This document shows, piece by piece, positions 50,833 to 56,900 of a stretch of DNA of 64,000 nucleotides. A model generated the notes under the pieces. That model was not told where the DNA came from. It did not search any database and saw only the letters and a program-made list of their open reading frames with translations. Positions within the stretch are counted from its first letter, which is position 1, and each line of letters opens with the position of its first letter. Position numbers and translations under genes: made by a program. Origin of the DNA: Prorocentrum cordatum (taxonomy: Eukaryota > Sar > Dinophyceae > Prorocentrales > Prorocentraceae); NCBI GenBank assembly GCA_963575745.1, contig CAUYUJ010012558.1, positions 819,908 through 883,907 of the forward strand, in the 5' to 3' direction.

Positions 50833-50865
50833 TCATCGTCATCATCGTCATCATCATCATCATCG

Positions 50866-50925
<60 letters not shown>

Positions 50926-53900
50926 CCATCATCATCATCATCCTCATCCTCATCCTCATCCTCATCCTCCTCATCATCATCATCATCATCGTCCTTCTCC
51001 TCCTCCTCCTCACCCTCGTCCTCCTCCTCCACCTCCTTCTCCTCCAATATTGGCTCCTATTGGCTCTATAGCCATCCATTACCCCAGGGCGATCTGGCAG
51101 CCCAAAACGGTAGTTCACACGGCAAACACACAATGTCAGCCAAACTCCCTCCATCTATTGACGGACGCCTGAAGCTCAGGGAAGGCTGGACGACCAACCT
51201 GTCCGCACGTTCCATTTCAATGGTTTGGATCTCTCAAGCTCGGGTCCTCGGTTGCAAGGACCTCTCACGCACTCCGCTCCGAGAGAGCACCATGCATCCT
51301 GCCCCCCGCCCAACCAGAGCCGATGGGTCCTGTGAGCTTTCTTGCAAACCGCGGAGGGCCGCCGCAAAGCACGGGAACAATGTGCAACCGCGCTATCCCT
51401 CGCTTGACTCCTCCTTCTTCTCCGCCTCCCTCGCAGATGGCTTTCCAAGGGAGCTGGCTTTCGGGACAGAACCTTCCAGGGGAACTCAAGGGTAGACGAA
51501 CATCACCTCCTGGGTGGCATGTGAATGAACACGCAAGCACCGTGCCACCTTTCACGGTGGCGTTATACATGCCGCCACCGCGCTGCGGTTGGGAAAGCGT
51601 GGCCTTGCTCGGGCACCCTGGGCCGCCACGAGAAACCCATTTAGAGAAGAAGACGCCCATCTGTCCGCGTAGATGTTGCACACTTCTGAGAATATGGTCA
51701 AGAACTTGAACATATGGAGGACACTCCCCTACGTCCTTGCAACATTTGAAGACATTTGCAACGGCTGTGCGCGGCGTTACAGTGAGAACCCATTCTGAAA
51801 AGGCGCCGCCCTCAACCCACATAACTGTTGAAAGCGTTCAGTGGGATTTACGCGGTACTATGGTGAGATCCCCATGTTGAAGACGACCCACCACACAGCC
51901 GCTTCAGTGCTGGACATGCGTAGCTGAATGCTGCATGAAATAATGATGCGCCGCGACACGAATCTCTCAGGCCAATCGCCTGGCTGTCCCAATCCACGAG
52001 CCTTCTGGTGCGACGAGAATGGGGTTGGACGGGGACGCGAGATGGAATATGAGAAGAAGAATGAGGATGGAGAGGGGAGGGAGGAATATGAGAGGAGGAA
52101 GTGGGACAGAGGGTGGAGACAACTCAACTCCACCTGGAAGTCCCTGGCCATCCGGTCGACTGCCGCCTTTCCGATGCCGTATGCGGGCGTGAAGAGGTAG
52201 GACACACCTCAGGGTAGACTGGACGACGGGGATTGCTGGACTCCCTCCACTGGCAGAGGTAGAAGAGAAGGAGGAAGAGCAGCAGCAGCAGCAGCAGCAG
52301 CAGGACGCGGCGCGGCAGGAAAGAGATGAGAAGGAGGAAGAAGGAGGACCAGCAGCAGCAGCAGCAGGAGAGGCAAAAGGAGGAGCAGCAAGGGGACGGA
52401 GGAGAAGGAGGAGAGGTAGGAGTAGAAGACGGAGCGAAGGAGAGGGATGGATAGATGGAGCGTTGGAAGAGGAGGAGGAGGAGGAGGTTGAGGAGGAGGA
52501 GAAGGAGGAGGAGGAGAAGGAGGAGGAGCAGCAGAAGGGAGGATCATGAGGGAGGAGGGGAAGGAGGATGAAGAGGAGGAGGACAGACCGTAGCTGAGGG
52601 ACGCGGGTCTGTGGCTGGGCTGACGCCACAGCAGGGCACGCGAGGCAACAGCGCCAGGAGGAGGAGGAGGAGGAGATGCAACAGTGGCAGCAAGAGCAGG
52701 AGCGAGAAGAGCGGGAGAAGAGGCACGTGGTCGCGAGGACGAGGAGGAGGAGGAGGAGGATGATGATGATGATGATGATGAGGAGGAGGAGGAGGAGGAG
52801 GAGGAGGAGGAGAAAAAGGAGAGGAGGAAGAGGACGCCAGGAGGAGGAGGAAGAGGTTGGAGCGTCTGAGGTGGAGGACGAGGAGGAGGACGCGAGGTCG
52901 CGAGGTGGAGGAGGAGGAGGAGCAGCAGGATGAGAAGAAGGAGGAGGAGGTCTGAGTCCCGCTACCCCAATGGCTTCCGCAGGATACCCCGAGGCACCGC
53001 CGAAGGAGGACGTGAAGCACAGCAAGGGCCGGACGCCCCCAGAGCGCGCGGCCTTCAACAACATGGGCGCGGCGAACACAGACGCCGCGTAGTGGGACCG
53101 AGGTGGGAATGAAACAAGAGGGAGGGAGGAGGGAAGAGGAGAAGGGAAGAGGAGATGAGAGAAGAGAAGAAGGAGGTAGAATGAGGAGGAGGAGGAGGAG
53201 GAAGAGGAGGGGGGAGACAGTTCGAGGATGTAGGTTCGGAAGCATTTGTGATTCCATCTTGGACCTCCAGAGAACATCTCGTCGCCACAGCTACACCTGG
53301 CCCGAAATCAGAGCCAGAACGCAACCCAGGAGAGGTCCGAGGGCCGATGGAGGAGGTGTGAGCGAGGGGCAGGGGACCGAAGACCCACGTCGTTGATCTC
53401 GTCCCACACCGATCCGCCACCCCGCAGATCTGGATGTCGTGGGCACAATCGCGACGAGATGATTAGTCTTAACATTATTCGTCTTCTTCTCCTTGTTATT
53501 ATCACCATGTGTATGACAAGTACTGCTATTATTGATACTATTTCTCTTCCTGTGCCCCCTGCCCCCTTCAAGAGTTCGATCTGGCTTCAGAGGTGTGGAA
53601 AAACAATGACGTCGTGATTTGTTCACGACGTTGCGATCATTTCACGACGTCGGATCTCAGAAACCACCATGTGCAACGGTCAGTGACTAGCGGGGGATCG
53701 AGGATCGAGGTTGCTTCTGGACGCTTCTGGCAACTTTTTCGGCCTCCAGATGCCTCCTGCGAGCTCTGAGGTCTCCGGAGACGTCCGAAGACCTCCCGAA
53801 ACCTGCGGGGAAGGGGAAGTGGTATTGATGGGTCTATTGGGAGGAGAGTGTGGGTTCCCGTGCTTCATTCGCCCGTCACTCGCCACTGGCGAAGCAATTT

Positions 53901-56900
53901 TCAGGGCCCACTGCTCGTCGAGTCCGATAGGGATCCATCATTCGCTCCAAATCGTTTGCCTCTTTGGCCTTCCGCTGCAAGAGCGAAGAAACCCAACACA
54001 GGGCTCTCGGTGGGACCTTTCATTTCCCCCCCCCTCCTGATCCTCCTCCCCTGCTATACTCCGCCTCCTCTTTCTCCCTCTTGCTCCTCCTCCTCCTCCT
54101 CCTCCTCCTCCTCCTCCTCCTCCTCCTCCTCCTCCTCCTCCTCTTCCCCACTCTCATCCTGCCCCCCTGGTCCGTCCTGAAACTCCGCGTCCTTCTCCTC
54201 GTCCGCCTCCTCATCTTTTCTCCTCGCCCTCCCTCTCCCGCGCCATGGCGCGTTGGCGACTGCGCGCGGCAGCGCAGGTGGATAAAGGAATGTCATAAAA
54301 CTTCGCCCCCTGCGACAAGGCGCGCTCTAGCTCCGGGTCGGCGGCTCCGAACTTGAAGGCGTTGTTGACCAAGATGTTCAGGGAGCCGCCTGGGAAGACG
54401 CCAACCATTAGGCCGATGCCGACCCTGGCCAGGCCTATCCTCAGGGGCCTCCCAAAGAGGGTCGGAATAGATGGAGTCGGAGGATCGCGACCCCACCTGC
54501 TCGGACCCCTGGGAGGCCCAGCGCACTGGGCCCAGGATCGGTGCAGAGAACCTCCTGGAACAGGTACACCGACCCGAGGCCCAGGATCGTCGGGTCGGGC
54601 GAAAGGGGGGATAGCGAAGGGGGGGTTTGAGAATCAGCTCACGTAGCTGATTTTCCCGGCGCCTCCCAGCGCCGGAGGCGCCCATGTATCGAGGAACGGG
54701 CCCATCGGTGGGGCCGAAACCAGCTGCATGCAGCAAATTTCGTAACCACCCCTTCCCCAATCCCCCCCTTTCGTCCGGCCCGAGATTGGCGTTGGCCAGG
54801 ACCGGTGTATGGCAGGCTCCTGCCTTGACCCCGGGGCCCACGACGAGCCCCAACAGGGTGCTCCACCTTGAACGCCCGCGCTGGCGTCGGTCGCCGCCGC
54901 GTCGAGGCGGCACGAACTCGCCGCAATCAGGCGCACTCCAAATTGTTGAGTAAGTACCCCTCCCTCCTCTCTCCTCCCTCCTCCCTTCTCCCTCCTCCCT
55001 CCTTACTCCTCCCTTCCCCCCGGCGCCACCCTGACCGACGCACCCCCACGCGCCCCAAACCCACCCCCCAAACGCGACAGAACACCCCCACGGTGCCAGG
55101 CAGACCAGTCGTACCCCCCCCTCCGCGCCACCCCCCCACACACGCACACCCACACACACACAATTGTTGCGAGGCCGAGATGTAATTACACACATCCACC
55201 GCCCTGGGATCTGGTGTCCCCAGGGCCCAAGGAGGCAGTCGACATGGATGTTTTCGGGCCCCTTGTCGGCCCAGCGGTATCCAACTTCATCGCCTTTTGG
55301 GGGGCCCAGGACATCGCTCTACCAGGCCGTGGAGGTACTCTGGTCTCGGCCTCTTGAGGCCTTCGTCTGTGCCTGTTGGGGGCCGATAAGGGGGCCTCTC
55401 GGGGGTCTGCTGGCTGTCTCGGAGGAAATCCTCGGGCTGAGGCCTCGACACAGCAGTTCGAGATCCCCCTCCTGGGCCCCTCTTCGAAGGCTTCCTGGGA
55501 GCCTCCTGGACCCTCTGTTGAGGGCCTCGGAGGCAACCCTGTGCTGGTCTTCGAGACCTTTCGGGTTGTCTGGGACGCACCCAGACATCACCCGATATGA
55601 TTCGTTCAATCTGCGGCCCCAGGCGCCCCGACCCCTCCCGGGCGGTAGCTTTGCATCCCCGGCCCATGCCTGATGGCCGCGAGCCCCGAGAGCGGACCCC
55701 GGGCCCAAGGAATCGAGGAGCGCCGCCCAGATGGCAAAAGGCGTGCCGTCGGAGATCAGGGTATACATCTCCAGATGTGGCTCGCGCCACCCCTGGCCAC
55801 CGTTCCCCCTACAGAACACACCAGTGGTGCCCAACCGCATGCACAAGGCAAACCTGGAGTCCGAGGGCCAACCTGCAAAAGGCGAGCCAACACTCGAGAC
55901 CCTGGCCAGGGCAGATCAGCTAGAACGGGCGCAGCCACAGCAACGTAGCAAGGCTGCCCTGCGCACGGGGCTGAGATACGGACCCCAGATCCGGTGCCCA
56001 AGCGCCTTGAGTCGCAAGGCACACCCGCACGACTCCGAGGACTCGAGGGAAGGAGAGAAAAGGGAGGAGGGGGCGAACAGGGGGATACACGATCGCTGGC
56101 CACCCGTTTGCTCGCCGATCTGCGAGAAGACCTCCCTCACCCGCTTGTCGTCCGCGTGGTCGCACTGGAAGGCGGTGCAGCTCCCGCCTGCCTGAGCCAC
56201 GAGCGTGGCCGTCTCGGCCAACGCACCCTGAAGGCTCGGCGAGGAGGAGGGCAGGGGGGGGCAGAGCTGAGCGCTGGCTGCGCGCACAAGGGGGTGGATG
56301 GAGGGGGGAAGAAGGCTTCTTAGAAGGAGGCTGCTCCTTAGAAGGCGCCAGTCTTATAGATAAGGCCCGCGCCTTCTAAGAAGCAGGGGTGCTTTTGAGA
56401 AGCCTTCCCCCCTCCCTCCACCCTCCCCCTGCGCGTGGCTGATAATGGCCCCAGGAAACACAGACCCCTCGAGTCAAGATTGGGCGGGGGGCAAAGCTTA
56501 GTTGGTGGGGTGGGCCCTAGAATAACGCCAAGGCCGTAGTATTACCGGTTCTGCTGTGCCGTACGTTTGCCGGTGTTTCCCCCGAGACGTCGCCGCATTC
56601 TTCCCGGTTCCGCCCCCTGTTCCAATCCTGGAGCTGTGTTTTTGCTGTTTCCGGTCGCCGAATTTTACCATGTCCGTGTTCAAGGGGCACTTTCTCGGAA
56701 GCCGTAAACAAAAACGGCCCTGCCGCCGCTCCCGCGGCCACCTAAGGGGCAGAGACAGAGAGAGAGAGAGACAAGGCATTGGCAGAGCGGTGAGACATAT
56801 GACATAATACGGGATATGTCGACGCCTATCCCAAGCTTTGGGAGGTTTTCGCATGGACCAAAAACTTGGGGCCAAACCCTGCGATACACGATGGGGGGCG

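Larger units (their letters stand above)
7696..52133 (-). other. SDR intron 7, about 44.4 kb, with nested elements and gene
   Basis: Minus-strand donor CAG|GTGGAGTTG at 52133 and acceptor CCTAG|GTGGAGCTG at 7696 give a GT-AG intron. It is bounded by the near-identical direct repeat AGGTGGAGYTG. Splicing joins RDFQ to VELGPQG in phase 0. It holds the CAT array, the DIRS-like element with its 16.7-kb insertion, many satellites, the PDZ gene and the scaffold gap. If the scaffold join is wrong, exons 1-7 and 8-10 belong to two gene pieces. Confidence 0.6.

Noticed and set aside
49844-51154. Open frames crossing the N gap
   Set aside because: They continue only because N codons are not stops and the flanks are microsatellite.
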